Part shown: positions 1-7,743 of the stretch, piece after piece
Layout of the letters: each line of letters opens with the position of its first letter
How positions within the stretch are numbered: position 1 is the first letter of the stretch
Assembly: GCF_017948455.1 (NCBI RefSeq)
Contig: NZ_JAFFSU010000045.1
Location: forward strand, 1-36,574
Direction: 5' to 3'
DNA from: Streptomyces sp. GESEQ-4
Lineage (GTDB): Bacteria > Actinomycetota > Actinomycetes > Streptomycetales > Streptomycetaceae
DNA: 36,574 bases
Translations under genes and position numbers: made by a program
Notes under the pieces: generated by a model
What the model was told of the DNA's origin: nothing
What the model saw: only the letters and a program-made list of their open reading frames with translations
Database searches by the model: none

Positions 1-130
1 GGGGGGCGGGTGGGGGGGGGGGCCCCCCCCCCCTCCCCGGGGTGGGGGGGCCCGCGCCCGGGGGGGGGGGGGCCGGCGACGGCGGGGGCGGGTTCCCGGG
101 GGGGGGGGGGCCGAAACGGACCGGGGGGGG
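1..130. other. Homopolymer-rich contig end, probably unreliable sequence
   Basis: Runs of up to about 12 G and 13 C follow one another with almost no A or T for roughly the first 130 bases. This is unlike the rest of the window, which is GC-rich but compositionally normal. I see no reading frame or motif here. A degraded read end or assembly edge is the most likely explanation, so coordinates and content should not be trusted. Confidence 0.75.
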
Positions 131-141
131 GCCGCCTGGAT

Positions 142-163
142 GAAAAGGGAGCGGCCCCGCTCC
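142..163 (-). terminator. Rho-independent-type terminator of rnj
   Basis: Read on the minus strand, a perfect 7-bp stem GGAGCGG/CCGCTCC (148-163) is followed at once by CTTTTC. It lies about 33 bases past the rnj stop codon, where an intrinsic terminator is expected. The short T-run is unusual enough in this GC context to support the call. It is only about 20 bases from the unreliable contig end. Confidence 0.65.
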
Positions 164-195
164 AGGTTGGCGCGTAGCCAGGGGTCGTACGAGGG

Positions 196-1881
196 TCAGA
201 CCTCCACCACGACAGGGAGGATCATCGGCCTGCGCCGGTACGTGTCCGAGACCCACTTGCCCAGCGTGCGTCGGATGAGCTGCTGCATCTGATGGGGCTC
301 CACGACGCCGTCCTGGGCGGAGCGCTCCAGGACTTCCGTGACCTTCGGGAGGACGTCGCTGAAGGCCGAGTCCTCGATGCCGGAGCCACGGGCCTGGACA
401 TGGGGTCCGGCCGTGATCTTGCCGGTCGACGCGTCCATGACGACGAAGACAGAGATGATGCCCTCGTCGCCGAGGATCTTGCGGTCCTTGAGGGCCGGCT
501 CGCCCACGTCGCCGACGGAGAGGCCGTCGACGTAGACATAGCCCGCCTGGACCTTGCCGGAGATCTTGGCCTTGCCCTCGACGAGGTCGACGACGACGCC
601 GTCCTCGGCGATGACGATGCGGTCGTGCGGGACGCCGGTCAGGGCGCCCAGTTCGGCGTTGGCCCGTAGGTGGCGCCATTCGCCGTGCACCGGCATCAGG
701 TTCTTCGGGCGGCAGATGTTGTAGAAGTACAGCAGCTCGCCGGCGGAGGCGTGGCCCGAGACGTGGACCTTGGCGTTGCCCTTGTGGACGACGTTCGCGC
801 CCCAGCGGGTCAGGCCGTTGATCACGCGGTAGACCGCGTTCTCGTTGCCGGGGATCAGCGACGACGCCAGGATCACCGTGTCGCCCTCGACGATGCGGAT
901 CTGGTGGTCGCGGTTGGCCATCCGCGACAGAGCTGCCATCGGTTCGCCCTGTGAGCCCGTGCAGACCAGCACGATCTCGTCGTCCGGGAGGTCGTCGAGG
1001 GTCTTGACGTCGACGACCAGGCCGGGCGGGACCTTGAGGTAACCCAGGTCCCGTGCGATGCCCATGTTGCGGACCATGGAGCGGCCGACGAAGGCGACGC
1101 GACGGCCGTACTCGTGGGCCGCGTCCAGGATCTGCTGGATGCGGTGGACGTGGCTGGCGAAGCTGGCCACGATGATCCGCTTGCTGGCGCTCCCGAAGAC
1201 CTGGCGCAGGACGTTCGAGATGTCGCGCTCGGGCGGGACGAAGCCCGGGACCTCGGCGTTCGTCGAGTCGGAGAGGAGCAGGTCGATGCCCTCCTCGCTC
1301 AGACGCGCGAACGCGTGCAGGTCCGTGAGCCGGCCGTCCAGCGGGAGCTGGTCCATCTTGAAGTCGCCGGTGTGGACCACCATGCCCGCGGGTGTGCGGA
1401 TGGCGACCGCGAGGGCGTCCGGGATGGAGTGGTTGACCGCCACGAACTCGCAGTCGAAGGGGCCGATGCGTTCGCGGTGGCCCTCCGCGACTTCGAGCGT
1501 GTAGGGGCGGATGCGGTGCTCCTGGAGCTTGGCCTCGATGAGGGCGAGGGTCAGCTTGGAGCCGATCAGCGGGATGTCCGGCTTCTCGCGGAGCAGGAAG
1601 GGGACGCCGCCGATGTGGTCCTCGTGGCCGTGGGTGAGGACGATGCCCTCGATGTCGTCGAGGCGGTCCCTGACGGACGAGAAGTCCGGCAGGATCAGGT
1701 CGATTCCGGGCTGCTCCTCCTCGGGGAAGAGCACTCCACAGTCGACGATCAGGAGGCGGCCGCCGTATTCGAAGACCGTCATGTTCCGGCCGATTTCACC
1801 GAGGCCGCCGAGCGGGGTGACCCGTAGGCCGCCGTCGGGGAGCGCCGGGGGCGGGGCGAGTTCGGGATGCGGATGACTCAA
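196..1881 (-). CDS. rnj: Ribonuclease J
   Basis: Metallo-beta-lactamase/beta-CASP ribonuclease with 5'-3' exo- and endonuclease activity in cytoplasmic mRNA decay and rRNA maturation (family knowledge). The N-terminal region carries the zinc-binding HGHEDH motif (about residues 84-89), then further metal ligands in NHSIPD and HTGDFKMD. The beta-CASP part contains SGHASAGE and MPVHGEWRH, and the C-terminus ends in PMILPVVVEV. The 561-residue length is typical. I chose a TTG start at 1881, giving MSHPHPEL; the mRNA sequence GAGGAGAG lies just upstream and matches the N-terminus I recall for Streptomyces RNase J. The longer frame to 1932 adds 17 residues with no ribosome site. It lies 151 bases downstream of dapA and may share its transcript. 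Confidence 0.96.
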   Translation of the reverse strand: MSHPHPELAPPPALPDGGLRVTPLGGLGEIGRNMTVFEYGGRLLIVDCGVLFPEEEQPGIDLILPDFSSVRDRLDDIEGIVLTHGHEDHIGGVPFLLREKPDIPLIGSKLTLALIEAKLQEHRIRPYTLEVAEGHRERIGPFDCEFVAVNHSIPDALAVAIRTPAGMVVHTGDFKMDQLPLDGRLTDLHAFARLSEEGIDLLLSDSTNAEVPGFVPPERDISNVLRQVFGSASKRIIVASFASHVHRIQQILDAAHEYGRRVAFVGRSMVRNMGIARDLGYLKVPPGLVVDVKTLDDLPDDEIVLVCTGSQGEPMAALSRMANRDHQIRIVEGDTVILASSLIPGNENAVYRVINGLTRWGANVVHKGNAKVHVSGHASAGELLYFYNICRPKNLMPVHGEWRHLRANAELGALTGVPHDRIVIAEDGVVVDLVEGKAKISGKVQAGYVYVDGLSVGDVGEPALKDRKILGDEGIISVFVVMDASTGKITAGPHVQARGSGIEDSAFSDVLPKVTEVLERSAQDGVVEPHQMQQLIRRTLGKWVSDTYRRRPMILPVVVEV

Positions 1882-2032
1882 AAGACTCTCCTCACCACAC
1901 GCGCCACGTACCGGTGGGCACGTGGCGCGCATGACGTTCGTGCAGTAGCAGTTGTCGTTGTCTGTGCAGGCACCGGTGGCCTGCTATTCAGTTGTGGAGT
2001 TTCGTGCGCGAGGACTCGCGCGAAGTCTGGTG

Positions 2033-2932
2033 TTAGAGCTGTACCCCGCCCGCGGCAAGATCGATCTTGAGCTGCTCGATCTCCTCTGGAGTGAGTTCGA
2101 CCATCGGTGCGCGCAGCGGTCCCGCAGGGAGGCCCTGGAGGGTGAGTGCGGCCTTGGTGGTCATGACGCCTTGGGTGCGGAACATGCCGGTGTAGACCGG
2201 GAGCAGCTTCTGGTGGATCTCAGTCGCCTTGTGGACGTCGCCCGCGGTGTACGCCTCGACCAGGGCGCGCAGCTCGGGGGTGACGACGTGGCCGACGACG
2301 GAGACGAAGCCGACGGCGCCCACGGAGAGCAGCGGCAGGTTCAGCATGTCGTCGCCGGAGTACCAGGCGAGGGCCGAGCGTGCGATGGCCCAGCTGGCCC
2401 GGCCGAGGTCGCCCTTGGCGTCCTTGTTGGCGACGATGCGCGGGTGTTCGGCGAGACGGACCAGTGTCTCGGAGTTGATCGGGACGCCGCTGCGGCCGGG
2501 GATGTCGTAGAGCATGACCGGCAGCTCGGTGGCGTCGGCGATGGCCGTGAAGTGCCGGTAGAGGCCGTCCTGCGGGGGCTTGTTGTAGTACGGGGTCACG
2601 ACCAGGAGGCCGTGCGCGCCCGTCTTCTCGGCCTCGCGGGCGAGTTCGAGGCTGTGGCGGGTGTCGTTGGTGCCGACGCCGGCGACGACGTGGGCCCGGT
2701 CTCCGACCGCCTCGAGGACGGCTCGTACGAGATCCTTTTTCTCCGCATTGCTGGTGGTGGGGGACTCGCCGGTGGTGCCGTTGATGATCAGGCCGTCGTT
2801 GCCTGCGTCCACCAGGTGGGTAGCGAGCCGCTGCGCGCCGTCGAGGTCGAGTGCGCCGTCCGCCGTGAAGGGCGTGACCATGGCGGTGAGGACCCGCCCG
2901 AAGGGGGTCTGCGGAGTGGAGGTCGGAGCCAT
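2033..2932 (-). CDS. dapA: 4-hydroxy-tetrahydrodipicolinate synthase
   Basis: Condenses pyruvate with aspartate semialdehyde, the first committed step of the diaminopimelate/lysine pathway in the cytoplasm. The 299-residue TIM barrel shows the NGTTGES substrate loop (about 51-57), the proton-relay Tyr in MLYDIPGR (about 142) and the Schiff-base Lys in ANKDAKGD (about 170). I chose the ATG at 2932 (MAPTSTP) over an upstream in-frame codon that would add three residues. The ribosome site is weak for either. dapB, which acts next in the pathway, is about 2.6 kb away in the other minus-strand group. Streptomyces often carry two dapA paralogues, so this may not be the only copy. Confidence 0.95.
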   Translation of the reverse strand: MAPTSTPQTPFGRVLTAMVTPFTADGALDLDGAQRLATHLVDAGNDGLIINGTTGESPTTSNAEKKDLVRAVLEAVGDRAHVVAGVGTNDTRHSLELAREAEKTGAHGLLVVTPYYNKPPQDGLYRHFTAIADATELPVMLYDIPGRSGVPINSETLVRLAEHPRIVANKDAKGDLGRASWAIARSALAWYSGDDMLNLPLLSVGAVGFVSVVGHVVTPELRALVEAYTAGDVHKATEIHQKLLPVYTGMFRTQGVMTTKAALTLQGLPAGPLRAPMVELTPEEIEQLKIDLAAGGVQL

Positions 2933-3005
2933 GGGTAACACGCTACTCGTTGCTCAGGGCGGGGTCTGCCCTCGGGGCAGGCGACAAGTCGTGACAAAGA
3001 TGGAG

Positions 3006-3043
3006 CCCGGCACTGCCTGCTCGGGGGTTCAAGCAGTGCCGGG
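3006..3043 (-). terminator. Hairpin after thyX, probable terminator
   Basis: A perfect 11-bp inverted repeat, CCCGGCACTGC (3006-3016) and GCAGTGCCGGG (3033-3043), has a 16-base loop. It lies 100 bases past the thyX stop and about 75 bases before the dapA start. There is no proper T-tract; the minus strand reads CTCCATCTTTG afterwards. Streptomyces often use such hairpins as terminators, so this may separate thyX from dapA or only attenuate readthrough. A similar stem occurs on the other side of thyX. Confidence 0.5.
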
Positions 3044-3143
3044 TCCGTTTGATCAGGCTAGATGAACTTCTCTAAATGCCGCAATACGGACACTTCGCCC
3101 AGCGGCCCCGTACATCTGTGCCCGGCGGGGCAGCATCAGCGCG

Positions 3144-3884
3144 TTACGGCGCGACGCGGCCGTTGGCGTTGAACGCGGCGTACGTGAGCGGCATGAGCTT
3201 GGCCCACTCCGCCTCCATCCTCTCGCCGACCATCTCGATCTCGCGCTGCGGGAAGGACGGGACCTTCGCCAGTTCGTGCTGGGTGCGCAGGCCGAGGAAG
3301 TGCATCAGCGAGCGGGCGTTGCAAGTGGCGTACATGGAGGAGAACAGGCCGACGGGCAGGACCGCGCGGGCCACCTCGCGGGCGACGCCGGCGGCGAGCA
3401 TCTCCTGGTAGGACTCGTACGCCTGTCGGTACGAGTCCTCCATCACGCGGCCGACCAGCTCCTGCTGGGCCTGGGTGCCCTCGACGAAGACGTACTTGCC
3501 GGGGCGGCCCTCCTGGACCAGCTTGCGGGACTCGTCGGGGACGTAGAAGACCGGCTGGAGCTCGCGATACCGGCCCGATTCCTCGTTGTACGACCAGCCC
3601 ACGCGGTGGCGCATGAACTCGCGGAAGACGAAGATCGGGGCGCTGATGAAGAAGGTCATCGAGTTGTGCTCGAAGGGGCTGCCGTGCCGGTCCCGCATCA
3701 GGTAGTTGATCAGGCCCTTGGAGCGCTCGGGGTCCTTGCCCAGCTCGTCCAGGGACTGCTCGCCGATGGTCGAGACGCGGGCGGCGAACAGCACGTCGGC
3801 GTCGGACGCGGTGTGCTTCACCAGCTCGACGGTGACGTCACCGCGGAAGCTGGGCTTGAGGTCGTCGGCGGGGGTGTCGGTCAC
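3144..3884 (-). CDS. thyX: Flavin-dependent thymidylate synthase
   Basis: Methylates dUMP to dTMP using methylenetetrahydrofolate, with FAD and NADPH, unlike ThyA. The diagnostic ThyX signature RHRxxxSxNxxSxR is present as RHRVGWSYNEESGR (about residues 92-105). DRHGSPFEHNSMTF just upstream carries further conserved flavin/substrate residues. The 246-residue length is typical. I chose a GTG start at 3884 (MTDTPADD) with AAGGGACC upstream. Two upstream ATGs at 3908 and 3905 would add 7-8 residues without a clear ribosome site. A TAGAGT -10-like hexamer lies at 3927-3932 on the minus strand. The gene is divergent from the membrane protein at 4136. Confidence 0.96.
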   Translation of the reverse strand: MTDTPADDLKPSFRGDVTVELVKHTASDADVLFAARVSTIGEQSLDELGKDPERSKGLINYLMRDRHGSPFEHNSMTFFISAPIFVFREFMRHRVGWSYNEESGRYRELQPVFYVPDESRKLVQEGRPGKYVFVEGTQAQQELVGRVMEDSYRQAYESYQEMLAAGVAREVARAVLPVGLFSSMYATCNARSLMHFLGLRTQHELAKVPSFPQREIEMVGERMEAEWAKLMPLTYAAFNANGRVAP

Positions 3885-3932
3885 GGCTCGGAGGGTCCCT
3901 TCCATCACTTCTGTGGGGCGGCGACCACTCTA

Positions 3933-3971
3933 CGGCCCGGCACTGACAACGGGGCGTTCGGTGCCGGGCCG
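3933..3971. repeat. 11-bp inverted repeat upstream of thyX
   Basis: CGGCCCGGCAC (3933-3943) and GTGCCGGGCCG (3961-3971) form a perfect inverted repeat around a 17-base centre. It starts next to the TAGAGT -10-like hexamer of thyX. The arm shares CCCGGCACTG with the hairpin beyond the other end of the gene. It could be an operator or an RNA hairpin. Confidence 0.6.
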
Positions 3972-3980
3972 CGACATTCA

Positions 3981-4020
3981 GTCGCGAACGGCGGCGAACT
4001 TTGGCGAACTTCTGCGAAGT
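3981..4020. repeat. 10-bp-periodic GCGAAC array upstream of thyX
   Basis: Four consecutive 10-base blocks each carry GCGAA at the same offset (3984, 3994, 4004, 4014). The first three read GCGAAC and the fourth GCGAAG. A spacing of one helical turn places every copy on the same DNA face. The array lies in the divergent region between thyX and the membrane protein gene, so a regulator-binding site is plausible but unproven. Confidence 0.65.
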
Positions 4021-4135
4021 CGGGGAAATCGGGCACCTTTTGAGGCGTTCGCTCGTCTGTCTCGGTGACAGTGATTCGTTCGATCCCTGAGAGCCCCGAA
4101 GCGGCCCAGGGTCCTGGAGAGGAGAGGTACCTCTG

Positions 4136-4375
4136 ATGTTTCGTCGGCGCGAACCCGTCCCGTTCGCCTTCGTCGCCGAGTCCGACAGGTATCGCAGCAA
4201 TGTCGCGCCCCCACCGCGTGAGCGGGCGTCCGCGGGGCAGATAGCCGGGCGCTGGCTGCTGGGCCTCACCATCGTGGCCGGGCTGGTCGGGTCCCTGGTG
4301 CTCGGAATGCCGGCGCTGTCCCAGGACCAGTCGGCCACGCGGCCCGAGCAGTCGCAGGCGGACAGCGGGCGCTGA
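4136..4375 (+). CDS. Small single-pass membrane protein
   Basis: A 79-residue protein with a polar N-terminus (MFRRREPVPFAFVAESDRYR), one hydrophobic segment at about residues 38-58 (WLLGLTIVAGLVGSLVLGM) and a polar C-terminal tail rich in Gln and Ser. The start is ATG with GAGAGGAGAGG about 8 bases upstream, a strong ribosome site. I do not recognise a named family; I recall similar small proteins beside thyX in other Streptomyces. It is transcribed away from thyX and about 90 bases ahead of the PH-domain membrane protein, so the two may form an operon. Confidence 0.8.
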   Translation: MFRRREPVPFAFVAESDRYRSNVAPPPRERASAGQIAGRWLLGLTIVAGLVGSLVLGMPALSQDQSATRPEQSQADSGR

Positions 4376-4466
4376 CCCCATCCGGACCCCCGAGGGTGGT
4401 GAGCGGGGACGCGGGTCGATAACCTCACCGGGCACAGCCCATGCATGGATTGAGTGAGGACCAGCC

Positions 4467-5018
4467 GTGCCCCTGCCCTTCCTGACGGCCGACCGCGCAT
4501 ACGAGGCAGCGGAGGATGTCCCGCTGCCGTTCGACGACCGCGACCGGTGGCGGCGTCCCTACCGTCCCGGGCCCTGCCGGGTGGGCGTGGCGGCGATTCT
4601 GCTGCTGCTCGCCTCGTATGTGCTGTTCGCGGCCGTCATCATCGCGTTGACCGGCACGCTCGCCGAGGCCGGAGTGGTCTTCGGTATCGCGCTCGCCGTG
4701 ATCGCCGCCGCCCTGCGGATGCTGCGCATGGGCGTGTGGGTGAGCGTGCGCGGGCTGCGCCGGGTGGGCTTCCTCGGCACGCGTACGGTGGCCTGGGACC
4801 GGATCGTCGCCGTGCGGACGGTGCAGCAGCCGGTGCGCTGGCTCGGGCTGCCGCGCGCGGTGCAGGGCCAGGCTCTGGCCCTTGTACGACAGGGGCGGTC
4901 CCCGGAGGACGAGAAGCCGCTGCTGACCACGCACAACGCCGACTTCCTGGCGCGGCCGGAGGCGTTCGACCGGGCCGCGGACACGATCGAGGCGTGGGCC
5001 GCGGAGGCGCGCCGCTAG
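4467..5018 (+). CDS. PH-like domain membrane protein
   Basis: 183 residues. Two transmembrane helices at about 38-62 (VGVAAILLLLASYVLFAAVI) and 66-88 are followed by a bacterial PH-like domain. The latter is suggested by WVSVRGLRRVGFLGTRTVAWDRIVAVRTVQ, where beta strands alternate with a conserved Trp. The C-terminus (FDRAADTIEAWAAEARR) is a predicted helix. The start is GTG with GAGGA about 6 bases upstream. Proteins of this type sit in the cytoplasmic membrane with the PH-like domain in the cytoplasm; no substrate is known to me. It is convergent with the TPR-like gene at 5108; the short gap holds only GC-rich inverted repeats. Confidence 0.8.
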   Translation: MPLPFLTADRAYEAAEDVPLPFDDRDRWRRPYRPGPCRVGVAAILLLLASYVLFAAVIIALTGTLAEAGVVFGIALAVIAAALRMLRMGVWVSVRGLRRVGFLGTRTVAWDRIVAVRTVQQPVRWLGLPRAVQGQALALVRQGRSPEDEKPLLTTHNADFLARPEAFDRAADTIEAWAAEARR

Positions 5019-5107
5019 GAGCAACGTGAGAATCCGCCGGCCGGTGGGGCTGGTCGCGCCCGCGCGGCGGCGCCGCAAATCGATACAGCGCACCTACAGG
5101 GCACTCC

Positions 5108-5551
5108 TCAGGGCGCCGTCTCCCTCAGCGTGATCGCCCGCTGCATCGCCTTGCGGGCGCGGGGGGTGTCGCGGGCGTCGTGGTAGGCGACGGCGAGGCG
5201 GAACCAGCTGCGCCAGTCGTCGGGGGCGGCCTCGGTCTCGGCCTTGCGCTTGGCGAAGACCTCGTCGGCCGAGTCGCGGTCGATGCGTCCGCCGGGGGTG
5301 CGCTTCAGTTCGTCGACGGGCAGGCCGCCCTCGGCGTCGAGTTCGGCGGCGAGCCGGTTGGCCTTGCGGACGAACTCGGTGTTCTTCCACAGGAACCACA
5401 CGCCGATCACCGGCAGGATCAGCACCGCGACACCGAAGGTGACGGTCAGGGCCGTGCCGGCCTGGATGAGCATGACGCCGCGGCTGCCGACCAGGACGAA
5501 GTAGATGACCAGGACGGCAGCCGTGACGGCATAAGTGATCTTCGCGCGCAT
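5108..5551 (-). CDS. TPR-like membrane protein downstream of dapB
   Basis: 147 residues. Two hydrophobic segments at about 5-25 and 31-54 (AGTALTVTFGVAVLILPVIGVWFL) are followed by a charged region. A C-terminal helical pair resembles one TPR repeat (DDWRSWFRLAVAYHDARDTPRARKAMQRAI split over about 115-145). The ATG start at 5551 lies only 5 bases after the dapB stop, so the two are co-translated in one transcript. The role is unknown. Its place at the end of the rpsO-pnp-protease-dapB group is, as I recall, conserved in Streptomyces. Only one TPR-like unit is visible, so the label is tentative. Confidence 0.8.
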   Translation of the reverse strand: MRAKITYAVTAAVLVIYFVLVGSRGVMLIQAGTALTVTFGVAVLILPVIGVWFLWKNTEFVRKANRLAAELDAEGGLPVDELKRTPGGRIDRDSADEVFAKRKAETEAAPDDWRSWFRLAVAYHDARDTPRARKAMQRAITLRETAP

Positions 5552-5556
5552 GACGG

Positions 5557-6309
5557 TCAGCCGAGGTCCAGGAAGTGTTCCAGGCCGAACGTCAGGCCCG
5601 GAGTGGTCACCACGCGGCGGGCGCCGAGCAGGATGCCCGGCATGAAGCTGCTGTGGTGGAGCGAGTCATGGCGGACGGTCAGCGTCTCGCCCTCGCCGCC
5701 CAGCAGCACCTCCTGGTGGGCGAGCAGCCCGCGCAGCCGGATCGCGTGGACCGGGACCCCGTCGACGCTCGCACCGCGGGCGCCGTCCAGGGCGGTGACC
5801 GTGGCGTCCGGCGCCGGGGCGGAGCCGGCGTTCGCCCTGGCCTCGGCGATGAGCTGGGCCGTGCGGGTGGCGGTGCCGCTGGGGGCGTCCACCTTGTTCG
5901 GGTGGTGCAGCTCGACGACCTCGACGGACTCGAAGTAGGGCGCGGCGATCTGCGCGAACTTCATCGTCAGGACAGCCCCGATGGAGAAGTTGGGCGCGAT
6001 GAGCACGCCCGTCTCCGGGGACTGGGCCAGCCAGCCCTTGAGCTGCGCGAGACGGTCCTCGGTCCAGCCCGTCGTACCGACGACGGCGTGGATGCCGTGC
6101 CGTACGCAGAAGTCGAGGTTGCCCATCACCGAGGCCGGCGTGGTCAGTTCGACGGCGACCTGGGCGCCGGTCTCGGCCAGCGTCTCCAGCTTGTCGCCCC
6201 GGCTGAGGGCGGCGACCAGCTCCATGTCCTCGGCGGCCTCGACCGCCCGTACCGCCTCGGATCCGATCCGGCCCTTGGCACCGAGAACCGCCACGCGCAG
6301 CTTGCTCAT
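5557..6309 (-). CDS. dapB: 4-hydroxy-tetrahydrodipicolinate reductase
   Basis: Reduces the DapA product to tetrahydrodipicolinate with NAD(P)H in the diaminopimelate/lysine pathway. The N-terminus has the Rossmann dinucleotide-binding loop GAKGRIG (residues 10-16), then VGTTGW and APNFSIG. The catalytic signature ELHHPNKVDAPSGTA (about 133-147) supplies His and Lys for catalysis. The length of 250 residues is normal. The ATG at 6309 has AAGGAAG about 9 bases upstream. It begins 51 bases after the M16 protease stop codon and ends 5 bases before the TPR-like gene, so it belongs to the rpsO-pnp operon or a sub-operon. Confidence 0.96.
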   Translation of the reverse strand: MSKLRVAVLGAKGRIGSEAVRAVEAAEDMELVAALSRGDKLETLAETGAQVAVELTTPASVMGNLDFCVRHGIHAVVGTTGWTEDRLAQLKGWLAQSPETGVLIAPNFSIGAVLTMKFAQIAAPYFESVEVVELHHPNKVDAPSGTATRTAQLIAEARANAGSAPAPDATVTALDGARGASVDGVPVHAIRLRGLLAHQEVLLGGEGETLTVRHDSLHHSSFMPGILLGARRVVTTPGLTFGLEHFLDLG

Positions 6310-6360
6310 GTTCTTGCTTCCTTCAGTTCCTTCAGGAGAGGACTTACGCGACCGAGAGGC

Positions 6361-7743
6361 TTACGGCGCGACCGCTTCGTGCAGACGGGACGCCTGTTTG
6401 TCCTTCAGCGGGCCGATGACCGACAGCGAGGGCCGCTGTCCCAGGATGTCGCGGGCGACCGCGCGGACGTCGTCCGGGGTGACCGAGGCTATCCGGGCCA
6501 GCATGTCGTCGACGGACATCTGCTCGCCCCAGCACAGTTCGCTCTTGCCGATACGGTTCATCAGCGCGCCCGTGTCCTCCAGGCCGAGGACCGTGGAGCC
6601 GCGGAGCTGGCCGATGGCGCGGTCGATCTCGTCTTCGGGCAGGCCGTGCTCGGCGACCTGGTCGAGTTCGTCACGGCAGATCTTCAGCACGTCGTGCACC
6701 TGGGACGGGCGGCAGCCCGCGTACACGCCGAAGAGGCCGCAGTCGGCGAAGCCGGAGGTGTACGAGTACACGCTGTAGGCCAGGCCGCGCTTTTCGCGGA
6801 CCTCCTGGAAGAGGCGGGACGACATCCCGCCGCCGAGTGCCGTGTTCAGCACGCCCAGCGCCCAGCGGCGCTCGTCCGTGCGGGCCAGTCCCGGCATGCC
6901 GAGGACGATGTGCGCCTGCTCCGTCTTGCGGCCGATCAGCTCGACGCGTCCGGCGGTGCGGACGCTCCGGCTGCCGTGGCGCGGGGCGATGGGCATGGCG
7001 TCGAGGCTGTTGAGGGCGCCCGCCTTCTCGAAGGCGGCGCGGACCTGTCGTACGACCTTGTTGTGGTCGATGTTGCCGGCGCAGGCGACCACGAGGTGGG
7101 TCGGGTCGTAGTGCTTCTTGTAGAAGCGGCGGATGCGGTCGGCGGTGAGGGCGTTGACCGTGTCGACCGTGCCGAGGACGGGGCGGCCGAGGGGGTTGTC
7201 GCCGAACATCGTGTGCGCGAACAGGTCGTGCACGCAGTCGCCCGGGTCGTCCTCGGTCATCGCGATCTCTTCGAGGATGGCGCCCCGCTCGACGTTGACG
7301 TCCTCTTCGAGGATGAGGGAGCCCGTGAGCATGTCGCAGACGACGTCGATGGCGAGCGGCAGGTCGGCGTCGAGCACACGCGCGTAGTAGCACGTGTACT
7401 CCTTGGCCGTGAACGCGTTCATCTCGCCGCCGACGGCGTCGAGGGCCGAGGAGATGTCGAGCGCGGACCTGCGGGTGGTGCCCTTGAAGAGGAGGTGCTC
7501 CAGGTAGTGCGTGGCGCCGTTCAGGGCCGGCGTCTCGTCGCGGGAGCCGACGTGCGCCCAGATGCCGAAGGTGGCGGAGCGCACGGACGGGAGGGTTTCG
7601 GTGACGATCCGGAGGCCGCCGGGGAGGGTGGTCTTACGGACCGTACCGATGCCGTTGACGCCCTTGATCAGGGTTTGGGTACGGGCGACGGCCCGCGCCT
7701 CCGAAGAGGTGCGGGCCGTCGCCGTGGAGCTGCTCGACGTCAC
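6361..7743 (-). CDS. M16-family zinc metalloprotease
   Basis: 460-residue single-unit M16 peptidase (pitrilysin/processing-peptidase family). The inverted zinc motif HYLEH (His79, Glu82, His83) is followed by the third ligand Glu159 in ERGAILEEIAM, at the family's usual 76-residue spacing. The C-terminal half has the expected inactive-domain features with GLAYSVYSY. No signal peptide is seen, so it should be cytoplasmic. The GTG start at 7743 overlaps the pnp TGA stop by four bases (GTGA), which implies translational coupling to PNPase. The substrate is unknown. This protease next to pnp is common in actinobacteria and firmicutes. Confidence 0.94.
   Translation of the reverse strand: MTSSSSTATARTSSEARAVARTQTLIKGVNGIGTVRKTTLPGGLRIVTETLPSVRSATFGIWAHVGSRDETPALNGATHYLEHLLFKGTTRRSALDISSALDAVGGEMNAFTAKEYTCYYARVLDADLPLAIDVVCDMLTGSLILEEDVNVERGAILEEIAMTEDDPGDCVHDLFAHTMFGDNPLGRPVLGTVDTVNALTADRIRRFYKKHYDPTHLVVACAGNIDHNKVVRQVRAAFEKAGALNSLDAMPIAPRHGSRSVRTAGRVELIGRKTEQAHIVLGMPGLARTDERRWALGVLNTALGGGMSSRLFQEVREKRGLAYSVYSYTSGFADCGLFGVYAGCRPSQVHDVLKICRDELDQVAEHGLPEDEIDRAIGQLRGSTVLGLEDTGALMNRIGKSELCWGEQMSVDDMLARIASVTPDDVRAVARDILGQRPSLSVIGPLKDKQASRLHEAVAP

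Noticed and set aside
3838..4500. A long minus-strand frame covering the thyX upstream region
   Set aside because: Its translation is Arg/Pro-rich without a start signal and overlaps a better gene at 4136 and the promoter region.
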